From positions 1 through 64,000 of the forward strand of contig CAMLBF010000009.1 of the NCBI GenBank assembly GCA_946478235.1: DNA of 64,000 bases, read 5' to 3'. The notes under the pieces are model-generated. The model saw nothing but the letters and a program-made list of their open reading frames with translations. It searched no databases and had not been told where the DNA came from. Positions 40,874-50,583 of the stretch are shown here, piece after piece (the first letter of the stretch is position 1; every line of letters begins with the position of its first letter). This DNA comes from an uncultured Bartonella sp. (GTDB taxonomy: Bacteria; Pseudomonadota; Alphaproteobacteria; Rhizobiales; Rhizobiaceae). A program made the translations under genes and the position numbers.

Positions 40874-41239
40874 TCAATGCTGGTCGTGCTGTTTTAGCCA
40901 ATCCTGCATTTGTTTAATTTCTTTTTCCTGCTCGGCAATGATATTTTCTGCCAGTTTTTTGGCTTCTGGCTCTTTGCCATATTTCAATTCTACTTTTGCC
41001 ATATCGACAGCGCCCTGATGATGGGCAAGCATTGATTTGACAAAATCAACATCTGCATTGCCAGTCATTTTCACCATCATGTTTTTATGCATTGTTTCAT
41101 TAACTTTTTGCAATGCTTGAGATGATGCCGACATCGCTTTTTGTTTTACCATACCCATCATATTTTGCTCCTGACTCTGCGCGGATACATAACCAATGGA
41201 AGCACAAGATATGCATAAGGCAGCAATAAGTTTTTTCAT
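40874..41239 (-). CDS. DUF305 domain secreted protein
   Basis: The 121-residue protein has a signal peptide (MKKLIAALCISCASIGYVSAQS) and one DUF305 domain with the His-rich motif SMLAHHQGAVDMAKVELKYGK and many Met residues (MMGMVKQKAM; MHKNMMVKM). DUF305 proteins are ferritin-like, often linked to copper or other metals. The His/Met pattern suggests metal binding in the periplasm, which is inference. ATG 41239 was chosen for the signal peptide. Confidence 0.85.
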   Translation of the reverse strand: MKKLIAALCISCASIGYVSAQSQEQNMMGMVKQKAMSASSQALQKVNETMHKNMMVKMTGNADVDFVKSMLAHHQGAVDMAKVELKYGKEPEAKKLAENIIAEQEKEIKQMQDWLKQHDQH

Positions 41240-41500
41240 GACGAATTCCTTTCTATGACGGCTAAACGGCAAACGATCACAATTGTTCCGTGATAGTTCG
41301 TTAACGTGTTTTATGTTCGTTGAGGGGGGCCATACACGTTAAGCTGTTTGATGATACGCCCCTTGAAGCGAAAGTAATCTATTGCGCATTAAAATATTTG
41401 CTTAAAAATGAGGCTATCTAATGAGCTTTATGGAAATAGTTTTTCCGCTCAAGCGCCAATCCATGCAATCTCGAAAAGCGTGGATTAATGGTCGTACGAA

Positions 41501-41524
41501 TGACAATGATAATCATGATTGTCA
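41501..41524. promoter_or_regulatory. Fur-box-like dyad in a gene-poor region
   Basis: GACAATGATAATCATGATT (41502-41520) matches the classical Fur box GATAATGATAATCATTATC at 16 of 19 positions and lies inside TGACAAT...ATTGTCA. The region 41240-41795 (556 bp) has no convincing gene. The nearest start is the DUF305 gene, 262 bp away. An 8-bp inverted repeat, TTAACGTG/CACGTTAA (41301-41308, 41335-41342), lies between. Binding by Fur or a relative (Mur/Irr) is unproven. Confidence 0.5.
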
Positions 41525-41795
41525 GCATATTTGGCGGATAGAACACAAGGGACAAAATTTCTGCACCGCAATAATTTTCACACTGCAATAAATCGCTCAT
41601 ATCCGTGATATATTTTCTTACTGGAAACATGAACAATGACTGCGGCAAGATAAGCGCTTTATCATGGCAAAGCGCGATAGATTACCCAGCCTATAGTATA
41701 AAAGGCACTAAAACCACAGTCCCCACAAAACCCAGACTGCAAATGCCAAAATGTAATAGAAAAGTGTGATGCTATTGGGTTTTCAAGCGTAAAAA

Positions 41796-44246
41796 TCAAT
41801 TAAACTTCAGCAAGCGTTCCAAATAATCTTTTTCGGCTTCTGGTGTAAAAGATTGTCCTAGACGTTTACGAATTTCTTCCAAAATTTTTCGCGCCCGCTG
41901 CATATCACTTTCTTGTGGCAATTCTGCCCCATTTTCGGATTTACCCTTGGCTGAATCAAGATGCCGCCCCAAAGGATCTTTCGGTGTTGTACCATCATCC
42001 TGACCGTTTTCGCCATTTTTCTTCATGGCTTCTTGCATCTGCTTCATAAGGTCTTTTGCACCACCCCGAAGAGAATCCAGTGCATCAGACTGTGATTGTG
42101 CTGATGAAGATCCATCCCCACCCTTTAAAGACTCACCAGATTTGCCCATCTGTTTCTCTGCATCTTTAAGGCTGTCACTCGGTTTCAATCCGCGTTCGGA
42201 TAAATCTTTTTGCAGATTTTTTAATTCAGATTGCAATTCATCCTGTTTTTTATGCAGCTTATCCAATTCCTGCTGATATTGCTCTGGAGTTTTTTCACCA
42301 CGTTGTTTTTCATCTTCCAGTTTGTGCGTATCGTTCAACGTTTCCTGCTGGCGACGCATCAAGTCACCGAGCTTATCCATATGTTTTTGCATCTCGTCAG
42401 TGCCATTACCTGACTGGCCAGATCCGGACCCATTGGCGCCTTTTTGAACTTGTAAATTATCCATCATATTTTCAAGTTCTGACAAAAGCTGTTCTGCTGC
42501 TGAACGATTACCGGTTTTTGCCATATCTTCTAGCTGTTGCAATTTTTGCGTCAGCTCATCAGGAGACAAGTTTTGCGCGTTATTATTGGATTTTTGGTCA
42601 GGGCTGATATTTTGCTGCTGTTCAGCCAAAGCTGCCATATAATCATTCATTGCCTGCTTTAAGGCATCCATTAAACGACTTATTTCTTCAGGAGACGCTC
42701 CATTTCTTATAGCATCGCGTAGGGCTGCCTGTGCTTGTTTTAAGTTTTTTTCTGCCTGATTGACATTATCACCTTCAATGCCGACCGCTATCTGCCACAT
42801 ATAATCTGTTACATCGCGCAATTTATCATCAGTATCCGCAAGGGAAAGCCGTGTGCGCACGCTGCGTAAGGCCAAGAAATGCCCATAATTTTGAATTGTA
42901 TCATCAGGCCGTAATGTAAGCGCCCACAGCATATCCATGACGCGTAACCGTGACATAGTATCCAATGCTAATAAACGCCGTTCTTCAACCACAGCACGCG
43001 ACAAAGGATTACCAAAATTGCGTTGCGGCAAGGTCATGGTGCGGCTTTCGCTTTTTGCCACGTGTCCTGCGCCATCTTCAGCAATCAGGGTCAAATGCAC
43101 TTCGGAACCAGCCCAAGGATGGTTACTTATGTCCTGCACAGTGCGCCCTTGTCCTTTACCACCGCGCGGTATCAACAGCCGAATTTCCGGTGCATTATAA
43201 AGGGGGTGACCTATGCCTGCTATTTGTGATGTCGGCACAATTTCCACATAAGCTTTTTCAACACCGTAATCATCATCCAGCATATAGTTGAGCTCCAACG
43301 ATCCATTGAGAATACGTTCAGGCTCTTTGGTTAGCCGAATAGTTGGTGCGCGATCTGGGATAATGTCAAAATGCCATTTTTTTTCGTAATGGCGCAGTGA
43401 CAAGACAAGATCAGATGAAGATTTTAAGTCTGTTTCAAAAGTTTCATTGGTGCTTTTTGCCGAGGTTTTGTCTTTTTGCGCTGTTATATGCGCAGTCTTA
43501 CCGCTTGAACTGTCTTTTAATTTCAAATAGGCGTCGCCGCCATCAACCACCCGAATTGTGACTTTACTACCTTCTGGAACCGTTGCGCGCTCAATTGCGG
43601 TTTGTGTCAGATAAATGGGGGCCTGTCCGGTATAAGATGGTGGCGTAACCCAAGCATCTACACGCAAAGACGATAAATTGACCGGTGCAGAAAAATCAAA
43701 AACATCACCCAACCGACCTCCTGTATTGCCAAATGAATAGGCAAAAGCTGTCGCGGTAAAAAGTATAACCAGCGCGCGGATAGCCAGCGGATCATAGCGG
43801 CATATTGCAGTATCAGGAAAACCAGCTTGCAAATGCTCCAATTGGGCTGCCATGCGGCGTTGGTGTTCTGCCCAAAGCGCTTTAGCATAGGGATCATTTT
43901 CACCATTAACCGGCTTATCAAAAAGTGCTTCAAGAGGTTGGTTTTGCAAACCGCTTGCTTTTTCTATCTGGCGATCAACCTCTCCTCTGGTTGGAACATG
44001 AAAGCCAGACAGAAAAAACAGACAACCAAATGCGATAAAAAGTAGCCCCCACACGATAAAGAGATGCGGCCAATAGGAAAGACTATTAAAAATGCCGAAC
44101 CACGCCAATGCGATGAGCAACATCAATGCCATTATGCTTGGCAAAATACGTGGCAATAAACGCTCGAATAGCAGAACACACCATGCCAATGCTCTGGCCA
44201 ATGTGAGCTTTGGCACTTGAAAAGGGGATGGTTGTTCATCGCTCAT
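41796..44246 (-). CDS. TIGR02302/DUF4175 family membrane protein
   Basis: The 816-residue protein has two or three N-terminal transmembrane segments (ALAWCVLLFERLLPRILPSIMALMLLIALAWFGIF; LFIVWGLLFIAFGCLFFLSG), another near residue 155, a periplasmic beta-rich middle and a very long charged Gln/Lys/Glu-rich coiled-coil C-terminus (about residues 500-800). This layout is typical of TIGR02302 in Hyphomicrobiales, whose function is unknown. ATG 44246 is preferred over a TTG one codon before. It is 125 bp after lysA on the same strand. Confidence 0.88.
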   Translation of the reverse strand: MSDEQPSPFQVPKLTLARALAWCVLLFERLLPRILPSIMALMLLIALAWFGIFNSLSYWPHLFIVWGLLFIAFGCLFFLSGFHVPTRGEVDRQIEKASGLQNQPLEALFDKPVNGENDPYAKALWAEHQRRMAAQLEHLQAGFPDTAICRYDPLAIRALVILFTATAFAYSFGNTGGRLGDVFDFSAPVNLSSLRVDAWVTPPSYTGQAPIYLTQTAIERATVPEGSKVTIRVVDGGDAYLKLKDSSSGKTAHITAQKDKTSAKSTNETFETDLKSSSDLVLSLRHYEKKWHFDIIPDRAPTIRLTKEPERILNGSLELNYMLDDDYGVEKAYVEIVPTSQIAGIGHPLYNAPEIRLLIPRGGKGQGRTVQDISNHPWAGSEVHLTLIAEDGAGHVAKSESRTMTLPQRNFGNPLSRAVVEERRLLALDTMSRLRVMDMLWALTLRPDDTIQNYGHFLALRSVRTRLSLADTDDKLRDVTDYMWQIAVGIEGDNVNQAEKNLKQAQAALRDAIRNGASPEEISRLMDALKQAMNDYMAALAEQQQNISPDQKSNNNAQNLSPDELTQKLQQLEDMAKTGNRSAAEQLLSELENMMDNLQVQKGANGSGSGQSGNGTDEMQKHMDKLGDLMRRQQETLNDTHKLEDEKQRGEKTPEQYQQELDKLHKKQDELQSELKNLQKDLSERGLKPSDSLKDAEKQMGKSGESLKGGDGSSSAQSQSDALDSLRGGAKDLMKQMQEAMKKNGENGQDDGTTPKDPLGRHLDSAKGKSENGAELPQESDMQRARKILEEIRKRLGQSFTPEAEKDYLERLLKFN

Positions 44247-44371
44247 CAAGATTTGTGGCTTCCACGTTTCAACAAGTTTTCACGACATCATAGCAGGGAT
44301 CATGGCAAAGGCGAGACCATTTACCAAAAACACATATTGACTAGCAAAGAATGGAAAATAACCCCTTAATT

Positions 44372-45646
44372 TTAAGAATTTTCCACCCATTCCGGCACAT
44401 GATCCAGCCCGATAATATCGTCATAGCTTGGACGTGCACGAATTATAGAAAACTGATCCTCTTGCACCATGACTTCCGGTATCAAAGGCCGCGTATTATA
44501 AGTACTTGCCATAACAGCACCATAAGCGCCGCCGCCACAAACAACCAGAAGATCACCGGCTTCCGGTTTCGGAAGATAGCGCCCTAGCCCAAGGTAATCA
44601 CCAGTTTCACAAACCGGCCCCACAATGTCAGCCTGTATCGGCTCATCATTTGCCGTTGGTTCCTTGGCCGGCATGATTGTGTGCCATGCGTCATACAATG
44701 TCGGACGGATAAGATCATTCATTGCCGCGTCAACAATAACAAAATTGCGCCCAGCGCCATGTTTCAAATAGATAACCGATGTCACCAATATACCGGCATT
44801 GCCAACAATATTGCGTCCAGGCTCCATAACGATTTCAACATCAAGCGGCTGAAAATGTTTTTTGACAATGGTGGCATATTGGGTTGGCGAAGGAGGAGGC
44901 GCATTGTCGTTACGATAAACAATGCCAAGACCGCCGCCTACATCAACGTGGCGAATATCATGACCATCATGACGCAGTGTTGTTATAAACTCTCGCACCA
45001 GAGCAAAAGCATCGTCAAAAGGCTGCAAATCGCATATTTGACTACCGATATGCACATCAACGCCATGAACATCCAATCCCGGCAATTGAGCGGCCTTTTC
45101 ATAGACATCACGGGCAACAGCCAATGGAATACCAAATTTATTCTCAGATTTACCGGTTGATATTTTCTTATGGGTTTTGGCATCAACATTCGGGTTAATA
45201 CGAAGCGAAACACGCGCTGTTTTGCCCAGTGCTACGGCACGAGATGATAATTGCTCAAGCTCTGGTTCTGACTCGGCATTAAAACAATGAATATCGTGTC
45301 CAAGTGCAAAATCTATCTCGTCTTGTGTTTTCCCAACGCCTGAATAAACTATGCGGTGGGCAGGTATACCTGCGGCCAATGCACGTCGCATTTCACCACC
45401 CGACACAACATCTGCACCGGCACCTTTTTTAGCCAGTAATGTTAAAACAGCCTGATTGGAATTTGCCTTCAACGCATAGGCAACCAGCGCACGCGTATCA
45501 GAAAATGCCTGACAATATTCCTCAAACTGCGTGCTGATTGCTGTCGCCGAATAACAATAGAATGGTGTGGCTACTTTTTTCTGAATATCTGTAAGCTTCA
45601 CACCTTCAGCATGAAAGACGCCGTTTTTATACCCGAACGTGTTCAA
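44372..45646 (-). CDS. lysA: Diaminopimelate decarboxylase
   Basis: The 424-residue protein is a fold-III PLP enzyme making L-lysine from meso-diaminopimelate. It has the PLP lysine in VAYALKANSN, VDVHIGSQICDL, DVGGGLGIVY, the GRNIVGNAG region and the C-terminal ETGDYLG/GAYGAVMAS. The start is a TTG at 45646 directly after the lptM stop (TAATTG), with AGAGG before it; this implies coupling to lptM. Order argH-lptM-lysA-DUF4175 is conserved in the group. Confidence 0.96.
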   Translation of the reverse strand: MNTFGYKNGVFHAEGVKLTDIQKKVATPFYCYSATAISTQFEEYCQAFSDTRALVAYALKANSNQAVLTLLAKKGAGADVVSGGEMRRALAAGIPAHRIVYSGVGKTQDEIDFALGHDIHCFNAESEPELEQLSSRAVALGKTARVSLRINPNVDAKTHKKISTGKSENKFGIPLAVARDVYEKAAQLPGLDVHGVDVHIGSQICDLQPFDDAFALVREFITTLRHDGHDIRHVDVGGGLGIVYRNDNAPPPSPTQYATIVKKHFQPLDVEIVMEPGRNIVGNAGILVTSVIYLKHGAGRNFVIVDAAMNDLIRPTLYDAWHTIMPAKEPTANDEPIQADIVGPVCETGDYLGLGRYLPKPEAGDLLVVCGGGAYGAVMASTYNTRPLIPEVMVQEDQFSIIRARPSYDDIIGLDHVPEWVENS

Positions 45647-45835
45647 TTAATGCCTCTGCTTAATTAGACCATCAAGAATAAATGGCTTATTTTCCTTTGG
45701 CTTTTCAACCTTTTTGCCATCGGAATTTTCGATCATGCTGGATGGCGGCGGCTCCAAGGGGCCTTTACGTCCACAACCGGCCAAAGCCGCGCCACAAATT
45801 GTGACAATGATTAAACCCGTCAGAGTTTTTTTCAT
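45647..45835 (-). CDS. lptM: LptM-like (YifL) small lipoprotein
   Basis: The 62-residue lipoprotein starts MKKTLTGLIIVTICGAALAGCGRKGPLEPP. LAGCGRKGPL is the hallmark of LptM/YifL, which in E. coli assists LptD assembly in the outer membrane. The open frame extends to 46003, but ATG 45835 gives the right signal peptide. It lies between argH and lysA as in many proteobacteria. Confidence 0.9.
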   Translation of the reverse strand: MKKTLTGLIIVTICGAALAGCGRKGPLEPPPSSMIENSDGKKVEKPKENKPFILDGLIKQRH

Positions 45836-45899
45836 GATCCCGTCTCTTTCAAAAATAGTGCTGCACGCATCTTGTCTCTTGTCTGTGTAGCGTTGTCTT

Positions 45900-47300
45900 T
45901 CAGGCTTTGGCAAGGCGTTTTTTCCAATATTCAATTTGATGACGCACCTCTTGTGGTGCGGTTCCACCATAGCTTTTACGACTTTGCACGGATTTCTCGA
46001 CACTTAAGACATCAAAGACATCTGCCGTAATATCGGGATGAATGGTTTTAAGGTCATCAAGTGTCAAATCAGAAAGATCACATTGTTTCTTTTCTGCCAA
46101 GGCAACGGCATGACCGGTGACATGATGCGCCTCACGGAAAGGTAGACCCAACTGGCGAACCAACCAATCTGCCAAATCTGTTGCTGTCGAAAAACCTGAA
46201 CCAGCGGCTTTTTTCATAACATTCTGATTAACGCTCAAATCGCCAATCATTCCTGTCATGGCTGCAAGGGAAAGCTCCAATGACTGGGCGGCATCAAACA
46301 CCTGTTCTTTGTCTTCCTGCATATCCTTGGAATAAGCGAGCGGTAAACCCTTCATAATCGTCAATAGAGCTATTAATGATCCATTGATACGTCCGGTTTT
46401 TGCCCGAACAAGTTCTGCCGCATCAGGATTTTTTTTCTGAGGCATAATGGAAGACCCAGTAGAAAAAGAATCTGACAAACGAATAAAATTGAACTGTGCG
46501 GTTGACCAAATAACAATTTCTTCAGCAAGTCGGGAAAGGTGCGTTGCACAAATAGATGCAGCACTTAGAAACTCCAACGCAAAATCACGGTCGGATACAC
46601 TATCAATGGAATTGCGCGTTGGTTCCCTGAATCCTAATGCTTTGGCTGTCATAAAACGGTCGGTCGGAAAGCTGGTTCCGGCCAAAGCTGCTGCACCTAA
46701 TGGCGACTCATTCATTCTTTCACGTGCATCTTGCATACGTGAGAGATCGCGGCCAAACATTTCGACATAAGCCATAAGGTGATGACCAAATGTAATCGGT
46801 TGAGCCACTTGTAAATGGGTAAACCCCGGCATCAATGTTTCAACTTCTTTTTCGGCACGTTGAAGCAAGGTCACAATCAGATGTTTGATCGACTCGATTG
46901 TTTTATCTGTTTCTTCCCGCACCCACAGCCTGAAATCCAACGCTACCTGATCATTGCGCGAACGTGCGGTGTGCAGCCTACCAGCAGCAGAACCAATGAG
47001 TTCGGCTAAACGTGCTTCTATATTCATATGAATATCTTCAAGCTTGCGGGAGAAATTGAATTTCCCACTATCGATTTCTGCCAGAATGGTTTTAAGGCCT
47101 TTTTCTATCTCGTCATAATCAGCAGCAGAAATAATACCTTGAGCAGCCAACATGGCAGCGTGTGCGGCCGACCCTCTGATATCTTCCTTATAAAGCTTCT
47201 TATCAAAATCAATGGAAGCATTTATTTCTTCCATGATAGCTGCTGGCCCTGAGGCAAAACGTCCGCCCCACATTTGGTTGCTTGATCCACTGTTTGTCAT
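45900..47300 (-). CDS. argH: Argininosuccinate lyase
   Basis: The 466-residue protein has [41 protein letters not shown], the catalytic histidine region [17 protein letters not shown] and the signature [12 protein letters not shown]. It splits argininosuccinate into arginine and fumarate. Its start is only 31 bp from that of the divergent tlpA gene, so the promoters overlap. argG, the previous step, is at 55.9 kb. Confidence 0.97.
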   Translation of the reverse strand: MTNSGSSNQMWGGRFASGPAAIMEEINASIDFDKKLYKEDIRGSAAHAAMLAAQGIISAADYDEIEKGLKTILAEIDSGKFNFSRKLEDIHMNIEARLAELIGSAAGRLHTARSRNDQVALDFRLWVREETDKTIESIKHLIVTLLQRAEKEVETLMPGFTHLQVAQPITFGHHLMAYVEMFGRDLSRMQDARERMNESPLGAAALAGTSFPTDRFMTAKALGFREPTRNSIDSVSDRDFALEFLSAASICATHLSRLAEEIVIWSTAQFNFIRLSDSFSTGSSIMPQKKNPDAAELVRAKTGRINGSLIALLTIMKGLPLAYSKDMQEDKEQVFDAAQSLELSLAAMTGMIGDLSVNQNVMKKAAGSGFSTATDLADWLVRQLGLPFREAHHVTGHAVALAEKKQCDLSDLTLDDLKTIHPDITADVFDVLSVEKSVQSRKSYGGTAPQEVRHQIEYWKKRLAKA

Positions 47301-47331
47301 ATATGTTAGCCCCCATCGAAAGGACGAAAAA

Positions 47332-48033
47332 ATGGTTGCAAGAATTTTTCAATACGCAAAAATTGCTGGTAAATTCCGGCAGAAAATTGCCATCGCCTCT
47401 ATCAGCGTTCTCAGCATATACGCGATAATAGTAGGGTCTGACAACCAACTTCGCTACTTTCCTTCACTGATAACAAGTGCCCATGCAGAAGAAAGTGATC
47501 ACTGCGTCCTACAGCAGGAAAAGATAACCGCTCTAAAGCAATCTGCAAATGGATTTTTTAAAAATATGCGCTTTCCTGACAATGCTTATGATACACGTAA
47601 GCTATCTTTCAAAGATGCTACTGGCAAAGACCATACTCTGGCAGAATTTGGCGGCAAAACCTTATTGGTTAATCTTTGGGCCAGTTGGTGCGTTCCATGC
47701 CGTACAGAAATGCCGGAATTATCCAATTTAAAACGCAATATGCCAAGCGACCATTTTGATGTTATTGCCATCAACATTGATAAAACAGCTTCCGATGACA
47801 AGGTTAAGGCATTTCTTTCCAGTATTCATGCCGATAATATCGTTTTCTATCGCGACCAATCCATGGAAATATTCAACGATTTACGTAAACAGGGTTTGGC
47901 GCTTGGGCTTCCTATCACTATGCTGGTTGATAAAAATGGTTGCCTTCTTGCTTCCTATAATGGGTCTGCCCCGTGGAGCAATAGTGACTCCGAAACACTG
48001 ATGAAGACAGCTGTAAAACAGGATTTGCAATAG
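47332..48033 (+). CDS. tlpA: TlpA-like thiol:disulfide oxidoreductase
   Basis: The 233-residue protein has an N-terminal membrane anchor (about residues 17-36), then a periplasmic thioredoxin-like domain with active site WCVPC (C120, C123 in [17 protein letters not shown]) and the cis-proline loop GLPITMLVD. TlpA keeps cysteines reduced for cytochrome oxidase and c-type cytochrome assembly. AAGGA before ATG 47332 sets the start; the open frame begins at 47212 inside argH. Divergence from argH is conserved in the group. Confidence 0.9.
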   Translation: MVARIFQYAKIAGKFRQKIAIASISVLSIYAIIVGSDNQLRYFPSLITSAHAEESDHCVLQQEKITALKQSANGFFKNMRFPDNAYDTRKLSFKDATGKDHTLAEFGGKTLLVNLWASWCVPCRTEMPELSNLKRNMPSDHFDVIAINIDKTASDDKVKAFLSSIHADNIVFYRDQSMEIFNDLRKQGLALGLPITMLVDKNGCLLASYNGSAPWSNSDSETLMKTAVKQDLQ

Positions 48034-48079
48034 AAATTTGTTTTAAAACAAAGTGCCTCATTGATATTTCAGCACTGTC

Positions 48080-48562
48080 TTACCCCATACTTGTGTTATA
48101 ACCGCGGCGCTTCAAGCGTTGAACCGCAAGATCAAGTGCTGAGAGAAAGGCAGAACGATCACGTGGTGAAAACGGACGGGGACCACCGGTAATCATACCC
48201 CCTTCGCGAAGATGTTCCATCAGATTGCGTGTCGCAAGAGCCTGACCAACAGTTACCGCATCAAATAACCGGCCTGTTGGCGCAATAGCGACAGCATTAT
48301 TTTTGACCACACGGTCAGCCAAAGGCACATCATTGGTTATGACAATACTGGCCTCATCAACATGGTCGGCTATCCAGTCATCTGCCTTATTCAGCCCCTG
48401 TTCAACAATGATAACCTCGATAAAATCCTCTCTTGGCACACGAATATAATTGTTAGCCACCACAAAGGTTTTGATGCCATAGCGTTCCGCAACACGATAG
48501 GCTTCATCCTTAACCGGGCACGCATCGGCATCAATGTATAAAGTTATCGGTCGTTGGTTCAT
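48080..48562 (-). CDS. YaiI/YqxD family protein (DUF188)
   Basis: The 160-residue protein starts MNQRPITLYIDADACPVKDEAYRVAERYGI and has ITNDVPLADRVVKNNA and GPRPFSPRDRSAF, typical of the DUF188 family with a PIN-like fold. No biochemical role is established. The first 32 bases lie inside the end of the yihY-like gene in another frame, so translation is probably coupled. The open frame runs to 48673 but those residues are shadow of the upstream gene. Confidence 0.88.
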   Translation of the reverse strand: MNQRPITLYIDADACPVKDEAYRVAERYGIKTFVVANNYIRVPREDFIEVIIVEQGLNKADDWIADHVDEASIVITNDVPLADRVVKNNAVAIAPTGRLFDAVTVGQALATRNLMEHLREGGMITGGPRPFSPRDRSAFLSALDLAVQRLKRRGYNTSMG

Positions 48563-49478
48563 CTTCGCCTTGCTGTTCTGCGCTTTGCTCGTCTTGTTCC
48601 TGCTGTTGCACGATTGCCCGTACAAGTTGTCCCGGTTGTTGCTGACGGTTGCGATAAAACATGATTGCCGCATTCATTTCGCCACCAAGAATAAAAATTG
48701 CGCTTAACATATAAAGAAAAATAATGGCCACCATGATTGATGCCAATCCAGCATAGGTGGAAACATAGTTTGCAAATGTTGCCAGATATTGGGCAAACAC
48801 CATGGACGCAACAACCCAGACAAGCATTGTCACAGCTATACCTGGTAGAATATCCGTTAATTTGCGTTTTCCTGCCGGCAACCATTTGTGTGCCACAAGC
48901 AAGCTAACAAACAACACCACCACCGCAATTGCATAACGCCAGATTCGTATTGTACCAACATATTGCGCCACAGCAGGATAATCATGCTGGACAATATTGA
49001 TAACCAAAGGTGCGAGAACCAATAAAAAGCTAATCACCATCAGGCCGATAGTGCCAACTATAACAAAGAACAAACTTTGAAACCGGCAAAAAAATATGCT
49101 GCGTTTATCAACCACTCGATAGGCACGGTTTAATGCTGTGCGCAAAGCCTCAACACCATTGGAAGCAAAATAGGCTGTGCCGATAACCGAGATTGTCAAC
49201 AATCCGCTCCGCTGGATTGTCATGACATTAATAACTTCTTTTACAATAGGGGTGGCAATGGCATCAGGCAGCATTTTTAACAGAGCGTTGACACTTTGCT
49301 GCGTGTAAGCGCGCGCGCCCACGAAACTGGCAAGCGATGTTGCAAAAATAAGAAATGGAAACAGTGCGAGCAGCCCCGATAATGCCACATGACTGGCAAA
49401 TGCACTACCAGAATCACGGAAATAATGGCTAACCGCATTATACAGAATGCGCCAGCTATAGCGGAAAGGTCGCAACAT
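48531..49478 (-). CDS. YihY/virulence factor BrkB family inner-membrane protein
   Basis: The 315-residue protein has six or so transmembrane helices (e.g. VALSGLLALFPFLIFATSLASFVGA; LTISVIGTAYFASNGVEALRTALNRAYRV; ASIMVAIIFLYMLSAIFILGGEMNAA) in the YihY arrangement, and a hydrophilic Gln/Glu-rich tail. It was once called RNase BN, wrongly; the role is unknown. It overlaps the DUF188 gene by 32 bp. Confidence 0.92.
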   Translation of the reverse strand: MLRPFRYSWRILYNAVSHYFRDSGSAFASHVALSGLLALFPFLIFATSLASFVGARAYTQQSVNALLKMLPDAIATPIVKEVINVMTIQRSGLLTISVIGTAYFASNGVEALRTALNRAYRVVDKRSIFFCRFQSLFFVIVGTIGLMVISFLLVLAPLVINIVQHDYPAVAQYVGTIRIWRYAIAVVVLFVSLLVAHKWLPAGKRKLTDILPGIAVTMLVWVVASMVFAQYLATFANYVSTYAGLASIMVAIIFLYMLSAIFILGGEMNAAIMFYRNRQQQPGQLVRAIVQQQEQDEQSAEQQGEDEPTTDNFIH

Positions 49479-49689
49479 AAACGTCAGTTCTTTCTTTATA
49501 ACCGTATTCTACCACAAAAGTGCATCTTGGACACAGATTCCCATATTGTATAAAAATTATTTTTCTTGAATGCAATTTTTTGCCGAAACCTGATCTATCT
49601 ATTAGTTTATCCGTTTACATAACGTGATGCATATCGAAATCTGGATTACCTTGTCTTACAATTCGTACTAATCGTCAGGATAAAGAAAA

Positions 49690-50250
49690 ATGGTTAAGCT
49701 TAATAAAATTTACACGAAGACCGGAGATGACGGAACAACAGGCCTTGTAAACGGTCCTCGACGTTCAAAAGCAGACTTGCGTGTTGAAGCGTATGGTACA
49801 GTGGATGAAGCAAATGCTGCCATTGGCATTGCGCGCCTTGAAACAACAGGTGAATTGAATGACATGCTTGGCCTTATCCAAAACGATCTTTTTGATCTTG
49901 GATCAGACCTTGCCTCTCCGTTAGACAATGCAGAACAGCCAAGCTTGCGTATTATTGCAAGCCAGACAAAACGTCTCGAAGATGAAATTGACCGGTTAAA
50001 TGAATTGCTTACGCCGCTGACATCCTTTGTTCTTCCCGGTGGATCACCAGCCTCAGCCCATCTACATTTGGCACGCACCATTGCGCGCAGGGCAGAACGG
50101 GCTATGGTTACCTTGAGCGCCAAGGAAAATGTCAACAAGGAAGCACTCATCTATATCAATCGTCTATCGGATTTTCTTTTTGTTGCTGCGCGTTATGCAA
50201 ATAATGTTGGCAAAGGCGATGTATTGTGGGTACCCGGCCAAAATAGATAA
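49690..50250 (+). CDS. Cob(I)alamin adenosyltransferase, PduO type
   Basis: The 186-residue protein has the PduO-type N-terminus KIYTKTGDDGTTGLVNGPRRSKADLRVEAYGTVDEANAAIG and the later FVLPGGSPASAHLHLARTIARRAERAM. It transfers the adenosyl group of ATP to cob(I)alamin, making adenosylcobalamin for mutases. The remaining 49479-49689 spacer holds only its promoter. A bidirectional terminator follows at 50494. Confidence 0.94.
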   Translation: MVKLNKIYTKTGDDGTTGLVNGPRRSKADLRVEAYGTVDEANAAIGIARLETTGELNDMLGLIQNDLFDLGSDLASPLDNAEQPSLRIIASQTKRLEDEIDRLNELLTPLTSFVLPGGSPASAHLHLARTIARRAERAMVTLSAKENVNKEALIYINRLSDFLFVAARYANNVGKGDVLWVPGQNR

Positions 50251-50493
50251 AGAAAAAATAGATGATGGCAAAATAGGTAATGTTACAATGCTATCTCAAG
50301 ATAGTATGTAGTACTTGTCTATAGGCTGCATGATCGAAATGACTAAAAGTGCGATGAATTATTGATTGACCGCTTTTACCGGTTATGCAGCATCCATTTA
50401 TAACAATGAAACTGTTTAAACGCTTATAAGGCTGATGAATTTTTAGCAAATATCCATGCGAAATTGTGTTATCTTAAGGATAACAGCCAATAA

Positions 50494-50531
50494 AAAAGTT
50501 GCCTTCAGCAATCAAGCTTGAGGCAACTTTT
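50494..50531. terminator. Bidirectional terminator between the adenosyltransferase and MFS genes
   Basis: AAAAGTTGCCT (50494-50504) pairs with AGGCAACTTTT (50521-50531), with A and T tracts on the outsides so either strand could terminate. It sits in the 333-bp gap between two convergent genes; nothing else is evident there. Confidence 0.8.
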
Positions 50532-50583
50532 CGTATTAGATAATGCGCAAATGATTTTGCCAATAAGAGCAAAACACCAGATA

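Noticed and set aside
41418..41648. 76-residue minus-strand frame in the cysK-DUF4175 gap
   Set aside because: Composition is not protein-like, no good ribosome-binding site, and it overlaps the Fur-box-like dyad.
41720..41780. Minus-strand hydrophobic stretch LFYYILAFAVWVLWGLWF
   Set aside because: It reads like the end of a small membrane protein, but an in-frame stop lies just before it and no start codon precedes it. It may be a remnant or chance.
48037..48052. 16-bp palindrome TTTGTTTTAAAACAAA between tlpA and DUF188
   Set aside because: AT-only apart from one G-C pair in each arm and in a 46-bp convergent gap; too weak to call a terminator or operator.
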